Below are positions 1-8,555 of a DNA stretch of 40,858 nucleotides, piece after piece. The notes below the pieces were generated by a model, which saw only the letters and a program-made list of their open reading frames with translations, was not told where the DNA came from and made no database searches. Source of the stretch: Candidatus Kapaibacterium sp. Lineage in GTDB: Bacteria > Bacteroidota > Ignavibacteria > Kapaibacteriales > Kapaibacteriaceae. Numbering within the stretch: position 1 is the stretch's first letter; every line of letters starts with the position of its first letter. The translations under genes were made by a program, and so were the position numbers. The DNA is taken from the NCBI GenBank assembly GCA_018882585.1, contig VFFB01000008.1, positions 1-40,858 of the forward strand, written 5' to 3'.

Positions 1-2
1 CC

Positions 3-1424
3 GGTAAGACGGTGCGCGAGTTCGTCGAAGAAGGCGCTGCCGAAGCCGTAGGCCTGCTGCGCGAGTACAACGCCATCAGCGAACAATTCGCTGATCCCGA
101 TGCCGACTTCGACGCGCTGCTGGACAAGCAGGCAAAGTTGCAGGACAAGATCGAGCATCTTGGAGCCTGGGACATCGACTCGAAGTTGGAGATGGCCATG
201 GACGCACTGCGCTGTCCGCCTCCCGACTCGCTGATCAATAACGCCTCCGGCGGCGAGAAGCGTCGCGTCGCCCTTGTGCGCCTGCTGCTGCAGAAGCCCG
301 ACGTGTTGCTGTTGGACGAGCCCACGAATCACCTTGATGCCGACAGCGTGGCATGGCTCGAGCAGCATCTTGCCAAGTACGAAGGTACCGTCATCGCCGT
401 CACCCACGACCGTTATTTCCTTGACAACGTGGCAGGCTGGATCCTTGAGCTCGACAACGGCCATGGCATTCCGTTCGAGGGTAACTACACGCGCTGGCTG
501 GAGCAGAAGAGCGAGCGACTTGCCCTCGAGGAAAAACAGGAGAGCAAACGGCAGAAGGCCCTGAAGGAAGAACTCGAGTGGGTGCGCATGAATCCCAAGG
601 GACGTCATGCAAAGAGCAAGGCTCGCATCAGCGCCTACGAGAAGCTGCTGGCCGAGGAGACTGTCAAGCGCAACGAGGAGATGGAGATATTCGTGCCGCC
701 GGGACCGCGTCTTGGCGACGTTGTAATCGACGCAAATGGCATCTCGAAGGCCTTCGGCGATCGACTGCTGTACGAGAATGTGAACTTCTCGCTTCCGCCC
801 GGAGGGATCGTCGGTATCATCGGTCCGAACGGAGCAGGCAAGACAACGCTGTTCAAAATGATCACCGGCGAACTGCAGCCCGACAACGGAACATTCACCG
901 TTGGCGATACCGTCAAGCTTGGCTACATCGATCAGAACCGTCCGCTCGACCCCACGAAGTCCATATGGGAAGAGATCTCGGACGGACATGACATGATCAC
1001 CCTTGGCACCCGCGAGATGAGTTCGCGTGCCTATGTGGCACGCTTCAACTTCAGCGGAAGCGACCAGCAGAAGAAGGTCACGCAGCTTTCCGGCGGTGAG
1101 CGCAATCGTGTGCACCTTGCCAAGATGCTCAAGGAAGGTGCCAACGTACTACTGCTGGACGAGCCCACGAACGACCTTGATGTGAATACGCTGCGCGCTC
1201 TCGAAGAGGCCTTGCAGAGCTTTGCCGGTTGTGCCGTTGTCATCAGCCACGATCGTTGGTTTCTGGATCGTGTCGCCACCCATATATTGGCATTCGAAGG
1301 CGACAGCCAGGTTGTATGGTTCGACGGTAACTACTCGCAGTACGAGCAGGACAGACGCGAACGCCTGGGTATCGAAGCCGAGCGTCCGCATCGCATCACG
1401 TATCGCAAACTCATGAGAGACTGA
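3..1424 (+). CDS. ettA: Energy-dependent translational throttle protein EttA (ABC-F ATPase), 5'-truncated by the window edge
   Basis: Frame is open from the window start (GKTVREFVEEGAAEAVGLL...). Two ABC signature/Walker B pairs (NNASGGEKRRVALVRLLLQKPDVLLLDEPTNHLD; QLSGGERNRVHLAKMLKEGANVLLLDEPTNDLD), second Walker A GPNGAGKTT, and EttA-like linker with GDVVIDANGISKAFGDRLL. Confidence 0.95.
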   Translation, partial: GKTVREFVEEGAAEAVGLLREYNAISEQFADPDADFDALLDKQAKLQDKIEHLGAWDIDSKLEMAMDALRCPPPDSLINNASGGEKRRVALVRLLLQKPDVLLLDEPTNHLDADSVAWLEQHLAKYEGTVIAVTHDRYFLDNVAGWILELDNGHGIPFEGNYTRWLEQKSERLALEEKQESKRQKALKEELEWVRMNPKGRHAKSKARISAYEKLLAEETVKRNEEMEIFVPPGPRLGDVVIDANGISKAFGDRLLYENVNFSLPPGGIVGIIGPNGAGKTTLFKMITGELQPDNGTFTVGDTVKLGYIDQNRPLDPTKSIWEEISDGHDMITLGTREMSSRAYVARFNFSGSDQQKKVTQLSGGERNRVHLAKMLKEGANVLLLDEPTNDLDVNTLRALEEALQSFAGCAVVISHDRWFLDRVATHILAFEGDSQVVWFDGNYSQYEQDRRERLGIEAERPHRITYRKLMRD

Positions 1425-1459
1425 CGCGGCAGCCGTGCCGCCTCGGCAAAAGGATCACC

Positions 1460-2095
1460 ATGAAGAACATCGTAAGGATCGCACTTGCGGTCATGCTCTG
1501 CACAGGCAGTGCGCTTGCACAGCGTTTGCCCAAAGATGTACCCATGCCCCCGATCAATGCCGGCCCCGGGCGGACGGTCGAGGTAAAGAGCGTGGTGAAG
1601 CACTACAACTTCTGGGGTCTGAAGCGCGAAGTGCCGCTTCCCTGGGACCAGATCGTGATGAAGAAGTCCGCTATTCCTCAGGGTGTCAAGCTGGTGTCCA
1701 CCACGATGTCGCCCTCACCGGCGCTCACCAAACTGATCGCGAGTCCGTCGATCATGCTTGGGGGTATCGAATCACCGGCAAAGAAGGAAGTACAGCATTT
1801 CAAAGGGACGAATGCGGCTGATAACGGCACCATCGTTTACATGCACTGGAACAAGAAGCTGCCTGCCGATATGCGCGAGCGTTTGGCGAAGATCTTCTAC
1901 AGCAAGAACGTGCGTCCCGATGGGCCGCAGCTCGTGGAGTTCATCGTCAACGACAACACATTGATCATCTGGGGCTTCACCAAGCACGAGAGTGCAGTGA
2001 AGCAGGGACATCAGGAAGAGATCTTCAACGTGGTGTCGGATCTTGCCAACAAGATGTTTCCGCCGACTGATGCAAAGACACCGCCGGGACGTTGA
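1460..2095 (+). CDS. Hypothetical secreted protein (211 aa)
   Basis: ORF with N-terminal signal peptide MKNIVRIALAVMLCTGSALAQ; no family recognised. Confidence 0.75.
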   Translation: MKNIVRIALAVMLCTGSALAQRLPKDVPMPPINAGPGRTVEVKSVVKHYNFWGLKREVPLPWDQIVMKKSAIPQGVKLVSTTMSPSPALTKLIASPSIMLGGIESPAKKEVQHFKGTNAADNGTIVYMHWNKKLPADMRERLAKIFYSKNVRPDGPQLVEFIVNDNTLIIWGFTKHESAVKQGHQEEIFNVVSDLANKMFPPTDAKTPPGR

Positions 2096-2165
2096 TGAGC
2101 CTTGGCGTCGTGACCATTGTTGCGGCTGACGAATTTTACTTGGGACCAGGGAACAGGAGACCATC

Positions 2166-2429
2166 ATGATTATGCTGGCAACGTTTACGAACGAGATCGA
2201 CGCGCAATTGCTGGAGTCACAGCTGAAGAGTAACGGCATCGACTACCGCGTTGTCCGTGAGGACCCGACGGGTGTCATGAGCGACACCATTCGCATCATG
2301 GTGTTCGAGGACGACATCGACGAGGCGCGCGAGATCATGCAGTCGCGCGAGATGGACGATGACGATTATCTGCCTGGTCTTGGCGAGGATACTGACTTCG
2401 ACAAGCTCAGCGACGAAGACTTTGGATAA
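2166..2429 (+). CDS. DUF2007-like putative signal-transducing protein (87 aa)
   Basis: MLATFTNEIDAQLLESQLKSNGIDYRVV...IMVFEDDIDEAREIM resembles DUF2007 proteins. Confidence 0.75.
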   Translation: MIMLATFTNEIDAQLLESQLKSNGIDYRVVREDPTGVMSDTIRIMVFEDDIDEAREIMQSREMDDDDYLPGLGEDTDFDKLSDEDFG

Positions 2430-2460
2430 GTCTGAAGCGAGACCATACGAATAACAGAAA

Positions 2461-2484
2461 CGGGCAACCCTTGTGGGTTGCCCG
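2461..2484. terminator. Hairpin between convergent genes (probable bidirectional terminator)
   Basis: Perfect 10-bp inverted repeat CGGGCAACCC-TTGT-GGGTTGCCCG followed by a T-rich stretch, between the stops of the DUF2007 gene and pckA. Confidence 0.8.
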
Positions 2485-2510
2485 TTGTCGTTTCGGATAT
2501 GTTGTCCGGT

Positions 2511-4103
2511 TTACTTCATGGCATTGCGGACGCCTTCGTCCACGCTGTCGGCAAACTGCGCAAAGTTGTCTTCGAACAGCTTCACCAAGTGCGCTGCCTG
2601 TGCATCGTAGGCTGCCTTGTCTGCCCAGGTGTTACGTGGGTTCAGCACTTCCGAGGGAACGCCGGGGCAGGACGTTGGGATGCTAAGGCCGAAGAATCCG
2701 TCCTTGACGAATTCCACGCCATCAAGGTCGCCATTGATGGCAGCCTTCAGCATGGCCCGTGTGTGGTAGATCTTCATGCGGTCGCCTACGCCGTAGGGGC
2801 CGCCGCTCCAGCCGGTGTTCACCAGCCAAACATGCGAGCCGTGCTTGTTGATCTTGTCGCGCAGCAGGTTGGCATAGACACTGGGATGGTGCACCATGAA
2901 GGGGGCGCCAAAGCAGGTCGAGAATGTGGCCGACGGTTCCTTCACGCCGGCTTCGGTACCGGCGACCTTGGCCGTGTAGCCGCTCAGGAAGTGGAACATA
3001 GCCTGTTCGGGCGTCAGCCGTGCGATGGGCGGCATCACGCCGAAGGCGTCGGCCGTCAGGAAGACGATGTTCTTCGGATGTCCGCCGCGATTGCCGGGGG
3101 CGATGTTGGGGATGTTCTCGCGCGTGTACGAGGCTCGTGTATTCTCGGTGTACTTCTGCGAGTTCAGGTCGATCACGCGGGTGTCTTCGTCGATGTCCAC
3201 GTTCTCGAGGATCGTACCGAAGGTGCGCGTGAGCGAGAAGATGATAGGCTCGGCCTCGGCGCTCAGGTTGATAACCTTGGCATAGCAGCCGCCTTCATAG
3301 TTGAACACGCCTTCGTCGCTCCAGCCGTGCTCGTCGTCGCCGATCAGGGCGCGCTCGTGGTCGGTCGACAACGTCGTCTTGCCCGTGCCCGACAGGCCGA
3401 AGAACAGGGCGACGTCGCCGTCGTGGCCGATGTTGGCCGAGCAGTGCATCGACATCACGCCGAGTTTCGGCATCAGGTAGTTCAGCACGGTAAAGATCGA
3501 CTTCTTGTTTTCGCCGGCGTAGGATGTGCCGCCGATCAGCACAAGCTTCTGCTTGAAGCTCAGGATGATGAAGACCTCGGATGCAGTGCCGTCAACTTCG
3601 GGGATTGCCTTGAACTCGGGCACGGTGATCACGGTGAAGTCACTGCTGAAGTTCGCCAGTTGTTCAGCCGTGGGCTGGATGAACATGTTCTGCACGAACA
3701 GCGAATGATAGGCATGTTCCTGGATGAAGCGTACGTTCAGCGAGTACTTCTCATCCGAGCCTGCCACAAGGTCTTGCACATAGACGTCACGTCCTTGCAG
3801 GTAGGCCTGAACGCGTGCTTTCAGCGCGTTGAACTTCTCTTCGGAGAACGGGCGGTTCACCTTGCCCCACCAGACATCGCCCTTGGTATCGTCCTCTTCA
3901 ACCACGAATTTGTCGTTCGCCCGACGTCCGGTATATGGCACCGAGTTCACGGACAATGCACCGTGTTCGGTCAGCATGCCTTCGCCGTAGGTAACGGCAT
4001 GCTCGTACAGGTCGGCGGCCGTCAGGTTATAATTGATCTCGCCAAGGTTAGCAAGACCTGCAGCTTCAAGGGCCGAACGAACGGCATCAGCTCCGTTGCT
4101 CAT
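2511..4103 (-). CDS. pckA: Phosphoenolpyruvate carboxykinase (ATP)
   Basis: Translation from MSNGADAVRSALEAAG... with kinase-1a loop FFGLSGTGKTTLS, GDDEHGW, and the conserved YTAKVAGTEAGVKEP region. The upstream part of the 655-aa ORF is probably not coding. Confidence 0.95.
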   Translation of the reverse strand: MSNGADAVRSALEAAGLANLGEINYNLTAADLYEHAVTYGEGMLTEHGALSVNSVPYTGRRANDKFVVEEDDTKGDVWWGKVNRPFSEEKFNALKARVQAYLQGRDVYVQDLVAGSDEKYSLNVRFIQEHAYHSLFVQNMFIQPTAEQLANFSSDFTVITVPEFKAIPEVDGTASEVFIILSFKQKLVLIGGTSYAGENKKSIFTVLNYLMPKLGVMSMHCSANIGHDGDVALFFGLSGTGKTTLSTDHERALIGDDEHGWSDEGVFNYEGGCYAKVINLSAEAEPIIFSLTRTFGTILENVDIDEDTRVIDLNSQKYTENTRASYTRENIPNIAPGNRGGHPKNIVFLTADAFGVMPPIARLTPEQAMFHFLSGYTAKVAGTEAGVKEPSATFSTCFGAPFMVHHPSVYANLLRDKINKHGSHVWLVNTGWSGGPYGVGDRMKIYHTRAMLKAAINGDLDGVEFVKDGFFGLSIPTSCPGVPSEVLNPRNTWADKAAYDAQAAHLVKLFEDNFAQFADSVDEGVRNAMK

Positions 4104-4176
4104 GATGGTAATCGTTTGGTAATGACACAAAGGGTCGAATGCGACGCAAATATCGGGGATTTCGCCCAAGCAACAC

Positions 4177-5400
4177 ATGACGTTCCTCAGGATGGAAGAA
4201 ACGTTTCTCAACGAACTGCGTCGGCCGGACCTCATCGACCTTATCGAATCGATGTCGGCCATTGTTGACGCACACGGTACGGACCTTGGTCCGTCGGCCG
4301 TCGAGGCCGTCCGTCGCGCCGTTCCGGCGGTCTGGCAGCAGCACATTCCCACGTTACTCGACATCGTGATGGGCACGCGTCGGGCGGCACGTCTTGGCAA
4401 GCACGTCGACGGATGGTTGTTCACCGAGACGTCGTCGCAGCAGGCAACGCATCCATCCATCGCCGAATACCACGCCACGCGGTTCTCGGGCTGCCGTCAT
4501 GTTGTCGAGGTATGTCAGGGGGCGGGGCTCGACACGCGCGCGCTTGCGCGCGCGTGTGATACGGTGACGTCCTTCGAGGCCGACGCCGTGACGGCGGCCA
4601 TCGCCCAGGGGAACTTTGCTCGCACGGGCATTACCAACGTCTCCGTCGTCTGCGCCCACGTTCCACACGAGCAATACCGTCAGGCTCTTGCCACGGCTGA
4701 CGCCGTATGGGCCGACCCTTCGCGGCGCGACTCCCGCGCGACGCGTCAGCGTCGCGGCGGGTCCTACGATCCGCCGATCGCCTTGTTCACCAATGCCCCT
4801 TCCCACCTTCGTGTGGTTGGTGTGAAGGTTGGACCGGGCGACGAGATCGATTCCGAGATCGCGCGCGCGTTCACGTCGGAGTACATAGGCTGGCGCGACG
4901 AATGTCGCGAGCGCGTGCTGTGGCGCGGCGTCGACGCTCCGGCGGTGGCGCTGGTCGATGTCGGCACCGAATGGCGTCCCCACGAATCGTCATACGCCGT
5001 GGTCCCGGTCGACCCGCAGCCGGACATGGTGTTGGTAGAGCCGCATGCGGCCATCATGGCAAGCGGCAAGGTGACGGCATACTTCCGGCATATCGGCGCT
5101 GCTGTCATTGATCATCGTATCGGCTATGGTCTGTGCGCAGCCGATCCCGGGGCTTCTGCGTTGCACCGGCGCTTCAGGTTGGTGCAAGTCGAGCATGGCA
5201 TCGACGCAAAACGCATCCAGCGTCAGATCCGCTTGCTTGGCTGGGGCCGCTCCACCGAAGTGAAAAAGCGTGGCGTCGACATCGAACCAATGACGCTGCA
5301 CCGCAGCCTCGACTTCGCTCCTGACGGTCCTGCCGGTGTGATCCTGCTTGCGCGCGGTCCCGCTTCGCGGCTTACGCTGTACGCAGTGCGGCTGGGGTAA
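4177..5400 (+). CDS. Class I SAM-dependent methyltransferase with THUMP-like C-terminal domain
   Basis: VVEVCQGAGLDTRALARACDTVTSFEAD (SAM-binding pattern), DAVWADPSRRD, and the RLLGWGRSTEVKKRGVDIEP type tail of THUMP-like methyltransferases. Confidence 0.8.
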   Translation: MTFLRMEETFLNELRRPDLIDLIESMSAIVDAHGTDLGPSAVEAVRRAVPAVWQQHIPTLLDIVMGTRRAARLGKHVDGWLFTETSSQQATHPSIAEYHATRFSGCRHVVEVCQGAGLDTRALARACDTVTSFEADAVTAAIAQGNFARTGITNVSVVCAHVPHEQYRQALATADAVWADPSRRDSRATRQRRGGSYDPPIALFTNAPSHLRVVGVKVGPGDEIDSEIARAFTSEYIGWRDECRERVLWRGVDAPAVALVDVGTEWRPHESSYAVVPVDPQPDMVLVEPHAAIMASGKVTAYFRHIGAAVIDHRIGYGLCAADPGASALHRRFRLVQVEHGIDAKRIQRQIRLLGWGRSTEVKKRGVDIEPMTLHRSLDFAPDGPAGVILLARGPASRLTLYAVRLG

Positions 5401-5420
5401 TGGGGTAATGGGGTAATGGA

Positions 5421-5468
5421 CAATGGACGATATGGACACGATGGACGAAATGGACGATTGACGATGGA
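5421..5468. repeat. Degenerate 9-bp tandem micro-repeat (ATGGACnnn)
   Basis: ATGGACGAT-ATGGACACG-ATGGACGAA-ATGGACGAT-tgacg-ATGGACATT read directly. Confidence 0.8.
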
Positions 5469-5521
5469 CATTGCCCAACGGAACAACATGGTCGGGTAAC
5501 TAACGCGCTACCCAGGCCATA

Positions 5522-5907
5522 CTTCCAGCCAGGCATTGCTAAGCATGTGCTTCCGGCCAGGCATTGCCAAGCATGTGCTTCCAGCCAGGCATTGCCAAGC
5601 ATGTGCTTCCAGCCAGGCATTGCCAAGCATGTGCTTCCGGCCAGGCATTGCCAAGCATGTGCTTCCGGCCAGGCATTGCCAAGCATGTGCTTCCGGCCAG
5701 GCATTGCCAAGCATGTGCTTCCAGCCAGGCATTGCCAAGCATGTGCTTCCGGCCAGGCGTTGCCAAGCATGTGCTTCCGGCCAGGCATTGCCAAGCATGT
5801 GCTTCCGGCCAGGCATTGCCAAGCATGTGCTTCCGGCCAGGCATTGCCAAGCATGTGCTTCCGGCCAGGCATTGCCAAGCATGTGCTTCCGGCCAGGCAT
5901 TGCCAAG
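5522..5907. repeat. 28-bp tandem repeat array, about 13.8 copies
   Basis: Unit CTTCCRGCCAGGCATTGCCAAGCATGTG repeated head-to-tail at exact 28-bp spacing with no spacers; only a few substitutions (A/G in CTTCCRGCC, one T in unit 1, one G in unit 9). Confidence 0.98.
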
Positions 5908-5981
5908 CCACGCGTTGCCAAGCATGTGCGTGCGTGGCTGTGCATGGCTGTACATGGCTGTGTGCATGGCTTTTCGTTTCA

Positions 5982-6040
5982 TCCGTCCATCGTCCATATC
6001 GTCCATTGTGTCCATATCGTCCATCGTCCATCGTCCATCA
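5982..6040. repeat. Degenerate GTCCAT micro-repeat, inverted relative to 5421-5468
   Basis: ccgtccatcgtccatatcgtccattgtgtccatatcgtccatcgtccatcgtccatc; shares GTCCATATCGTCCATTGT with the reverse complement of the left copy. Confidence 0.8.
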
Positions 6041-6115
6041 AGCGTCACACCTTCAGGTGGTTCCGCCACGTAGCAGCAACGGAACAACCATTCAAGTTCA
6101 ACGAAGGAGTGACTT

Positions 6116-6775
6116 ATGGGCACAGCCAGAGGAGATTCGCAGCCGTCAAGGCTGATAAAGCCGCATGGCGGCTACCGAAAGCTGAAGAGCTTTCAGTTGT
6201 CGCAGCTTGTGTACGACGTAACTGTGCGATTCTGCGACGCCTATGTACCCAAGCGGAGCCGAACGCACGGCCAGATGGTACAGGCAGCGCGAAGCGGTGT
6301 GCAGAACATTGCTGAAGGCAGCCAGGCCAGCGGTACATCGAAGAAGATGGAGCTCAAGCTGACCAACGTTGCACGTGCAAGCCAGGAGGAGCTACGTTTG
6401 GACTACGAGGACTACCTGCGACAGCGAGGGTTCGAGCCGTGGGCGACCGATGACTCACGACGGTATGACCTTGTGGCAAAGCGTTGCACGACGGTCGACG
6501 AAGTGTCTGCTTGGGTGGCACTTCAGTATGCCGCACTTCAGGAGCAACTGCATGAGCGACTGATTGACACACCCGGTGACCACCCAGTCGAACTACCCAG
6601 CTATCCCGTCATTACGGCCAACGCTGCGCTGGTGCTGATCGGGGTTTCATGCTGGCTGCTCGACCGGCAGATCCAAGCACTTGAACGCCAGTTCCTTCAC
6701 GAAGGCGGCTTCACGGAACGGTTGTATCACGCACGCCGCAACCGTCGCGACAACAACGCGCAATCGGACGCGTGA
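6116..6775 (+). CDS. Four-helix-bundle protein of the 23S rRNA-intervening-sequence type, with suffix domain
   Basis: YRKLKSFQLSQLVYDVTVRFCDAYVPKRSRTHGQMVQAARSGVQNIAEGSQASGTSKKMELKLTNVARASQEELRLDYEDYLRQRG is characteristic of the four helix bundle (S23/IVS) family. Confidence 0.85.
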   Translation: MGTARGDSQPSRLIKPHGGYRKLKSFQLSQLVYDVTVRFCDAYVPKRSRTHGQMVQAARSGVQNIAEGSQASGTSKKMELKLTNVARASQEELRLDYEDYLRQRGFEPWATDDSRRYDLVAKRCTTVDEVSAWVALQYAALQEQLHERLIDTPGDHPVELPSYPVITANAALVLIGVSCWLLDRQIQALERQFLHEGGFTERLYHARRNRRDNNAQSDA

Positions 6776-6790
6776 CGCTCCGTGCGCGGC

Positions 6791-7210
6791 TTAGCTACGC
6801 TTGCGCAACTCGTCGCGAATCTCCGTTAGGAGAACGATGTCTTCAGCCGGTGCTGCTGGCGCTGCTGGCGCCTCGGCCTGCTTGCGGCGAAATACATTCA
6901 TGGCCTTGATCACCAAGAAGATGGCAAAGGCGACGATCACGAAGTCAATGATGGCATTCATGAAGATGCCGATGTTCATTGTCACCGCCGGCGTCACCAC
7001 GTTGCCTCCCTCAACGACGGCTGCCTTCAGCGTCAACTTGATGTCCTTGAAATCGATCCCACCCATGATCATCCCGACGGGTGGCATGATGACGTCGTTG
7101 ACAAACGACGTCACGACCTTTCCGAAGGCGGCACCGATGACAACGCCAACGGCAAGATCGACGACGTTACCTTTGGCGGCAAACTCTTTGAACTCGGAGA
7201 TAAGACCCAT
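6791..7210 (-). CDS. mscL: Large-conductance mechanosensitive channel MscL
   Basis: [44 protein letters not shown]... and C-terminal [16 protein letters not shown]. Confidence 0.97.
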   Translation of the reverse strand: MGLISEFKEFAAKGNVVDLAVGVVIGAAFGKVVTSFVNDVIMPPVGMIMGGIDFKDIKLTLKAAVVEGGNVVTPAVTMNIGIFMNAIIDFVIVAFAIFLVIKAMNVFRRKQAEAPAAPAAPAEDIVLLTEIRDELRKRS

Positions 7211-7361
7211 GGAGGATTCCTGACGTTGTTGGATGTAACGCGGTTGTAAACATACAACGCGAACGTCAGGAATGACATCCGAACCAGACCGTAGGTGGTT
7301 TCTCTGGGTATCGGCTACGCAACGAGCAGTGCGCAAACATGGGAATGCGTTCAGTCAGGCT

Positions 7362-7784
7362 TCAGTCGCGCTGATCGCGCGTGCGGCGGTCTGTGCAGCC
7401 GCATTGTTGCGCGAGCGTTTCGCGCAGACGAGCTTTCTCGTCGGGGCTTAGCTGCGCGCACGCCGAGTGCATCGCCGGCGAAGTGCCCGCCGTCACAACG
7501 TCGTAGTCTGGCGCCATTGTCGAATCCACTTGCTGCTCGGATGTGATCTTCACTTCGATCGGCGCGGCCTTGCGTCGAACCTGCAAGGCATGCCTGGCGC
7601 CAAACACTCCGATATAGGCAAAGGCTGTTATCCCAGCACCCTCAAGGAACGTCAGCGCACGGTCAGTCGTGATCACCGACGTCAGCACCTGGTTCCACAA
7701 GACCATGACGACAAGGGCATTACATGCCAACAGCCCGCCGATGCATAGGATGTATACGATCGCGCGGGCTGTTGAAGACATCAT
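7362..7784 (-). CDS. Hypothetical membrane protein (140 aa), probably co-transcribed with the ECF sigma gene
   Basis: Two hydrophobic helices (IVYILCIGGLLACNALVVMVLW; ALTFLEGAGITAFAYIGVFGA), then a soluble tail ending CAQLSPDEKARLRETLAQQCGC; starts 15 bp after the sigma-factor stop. Confidence 0.65.
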   Translation of the reverse strand: MMSSTARAIVYILCIGGLLACNALVVMVLWNQVLTSVITTDRALTFLEGAGITAFAYIGVFGARHALQVRRKAAPIEVKITSEQQVDSTMAPDYDVVTAGTSPAMHSACAQLSPDEKARLRETLAQQCGCTDRRTRDQRD

Positions 7785-7799
7785 CGAAGGTGGGGTCGG

Positions 7800-8360
7800 T
7801 TAGCTTTCGTTGACCGTGTCGTACAGGTCCTGCAATTTCTTGCGAAGGTACAACACAGCGTAGCGTTTCCGAGCGAGCAGCGTGTTGATGTTCACACCGG
7901 TCTCTTCGGACATCTCTCTAAACGAAACACCTTCGAATTCATTTTTGACGAAGACCCATTTCTGCTCCTTCGGGAGCTCCTCGAGGCCTTCCAAGACGGC
8001 TTCCCAGATGGTCTTGCGCACCAGGTCGCTCTCGGGGTTGTACGAGAAGTCGCCCAAGAATCGCTCCACATGGTCCAAACTGCCGTCATCCTTCGTGTCC
8101 GAACCGCCGATGTCCGAGAAGTTGTCAGCGCGCTTCTTGCGGTACGAATCGATGATGCGGTTGCGCACCGAGGTGAACACCCATGAAGCAATGTTCTCGA
8201 TCGGCTTGTTGACGTCCTGCGAGGCTGCAAGAACGTTGGCAAACACGTCCTGAAGGATGTCTTCAGCCTCTTCCTGGCTGCGGACGCGCTGGCGAATGAA
8301 GCCTAGGTACTTCTTCCGATCGTTGCGGAAGAGTTCTTCGATCTGCAAGGCGAGGTCCAT
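7800..8360 (-). CDS. ECF-type RNA polymerase sigma factor
   Basis: QEEAEDILQDVFANVLAASQDVNKPIENIASWVFTSVRNRIIDSYRKKRADNF (sigma region 2) and GVSFREMSEETGVNINTLLARKRYAVLYLRKKL (region 4). Start inferred at MDLALQIEELF; the ORF extends to 8456. Confidence 0.9.
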   Translation of the reverse strand: MDLALQIEELFRNDRKKYLGFIRQRVRSQEEAEDILQDVFANVLAASQDVNKPIENIASWVFTSVRNRIIDSYRKKRADNFSDIGGSDTKDDGSLDHVERFLGDFSYNPESDLVRKTIWEAVLEGLEELPKEQKWVFVKNEFEGVSFREMSEETGVNINTLLARKRYAVLYLRKKLQDLYDTVNES

Positions 8361-8555
8361 AGAATCGCTCCCTTCTGACAATGTGAAACCTTGTTGACGC
8401 ACGTTTGCCGACACCGGGGTGATACCGGTTTTCCGACGGAATTCTGCGGTCTTCATGACGACTCCTTGCTACAGACTGACAAATTGACACAGTAGAGTCG
8501 CTGTGTCTGATGAATTGGCGTAGCAGTCGTGCCATTATGTCCGAGATTTGTGCAA

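Noticed and set aside
2478-4268. 596-aa plus-strand ORF opposite pckA
   Set aside because: Antisense to a confident pckA; typical of GC-rich third-position bias producing long shadow ORFs.
5522-5907. CRISPR array
   Set aside because: Copies are contiguous with no unique spacers, and no cas genes are nearby.
5372-6315. Six overlapping long ORFs on both strands with 28-aa repeats (e.g. AWQCLAGSTCLAMPGRKHMLGNAWPEAH, ASGQALPSMCFRPGIAKHVLPARHCQ)
   Set aside because: Direct consequence of a 28-bp stop-free DNA repeat read in each frame; no signal favours any one frame as a real protein.
6116-6775. Diversity-generating retroelement with an Avd-like protein
   Set aside because: No reverse transcriptase and no template/variable repeat pair in the window; the 28-bp array does not resemble TR/VR.
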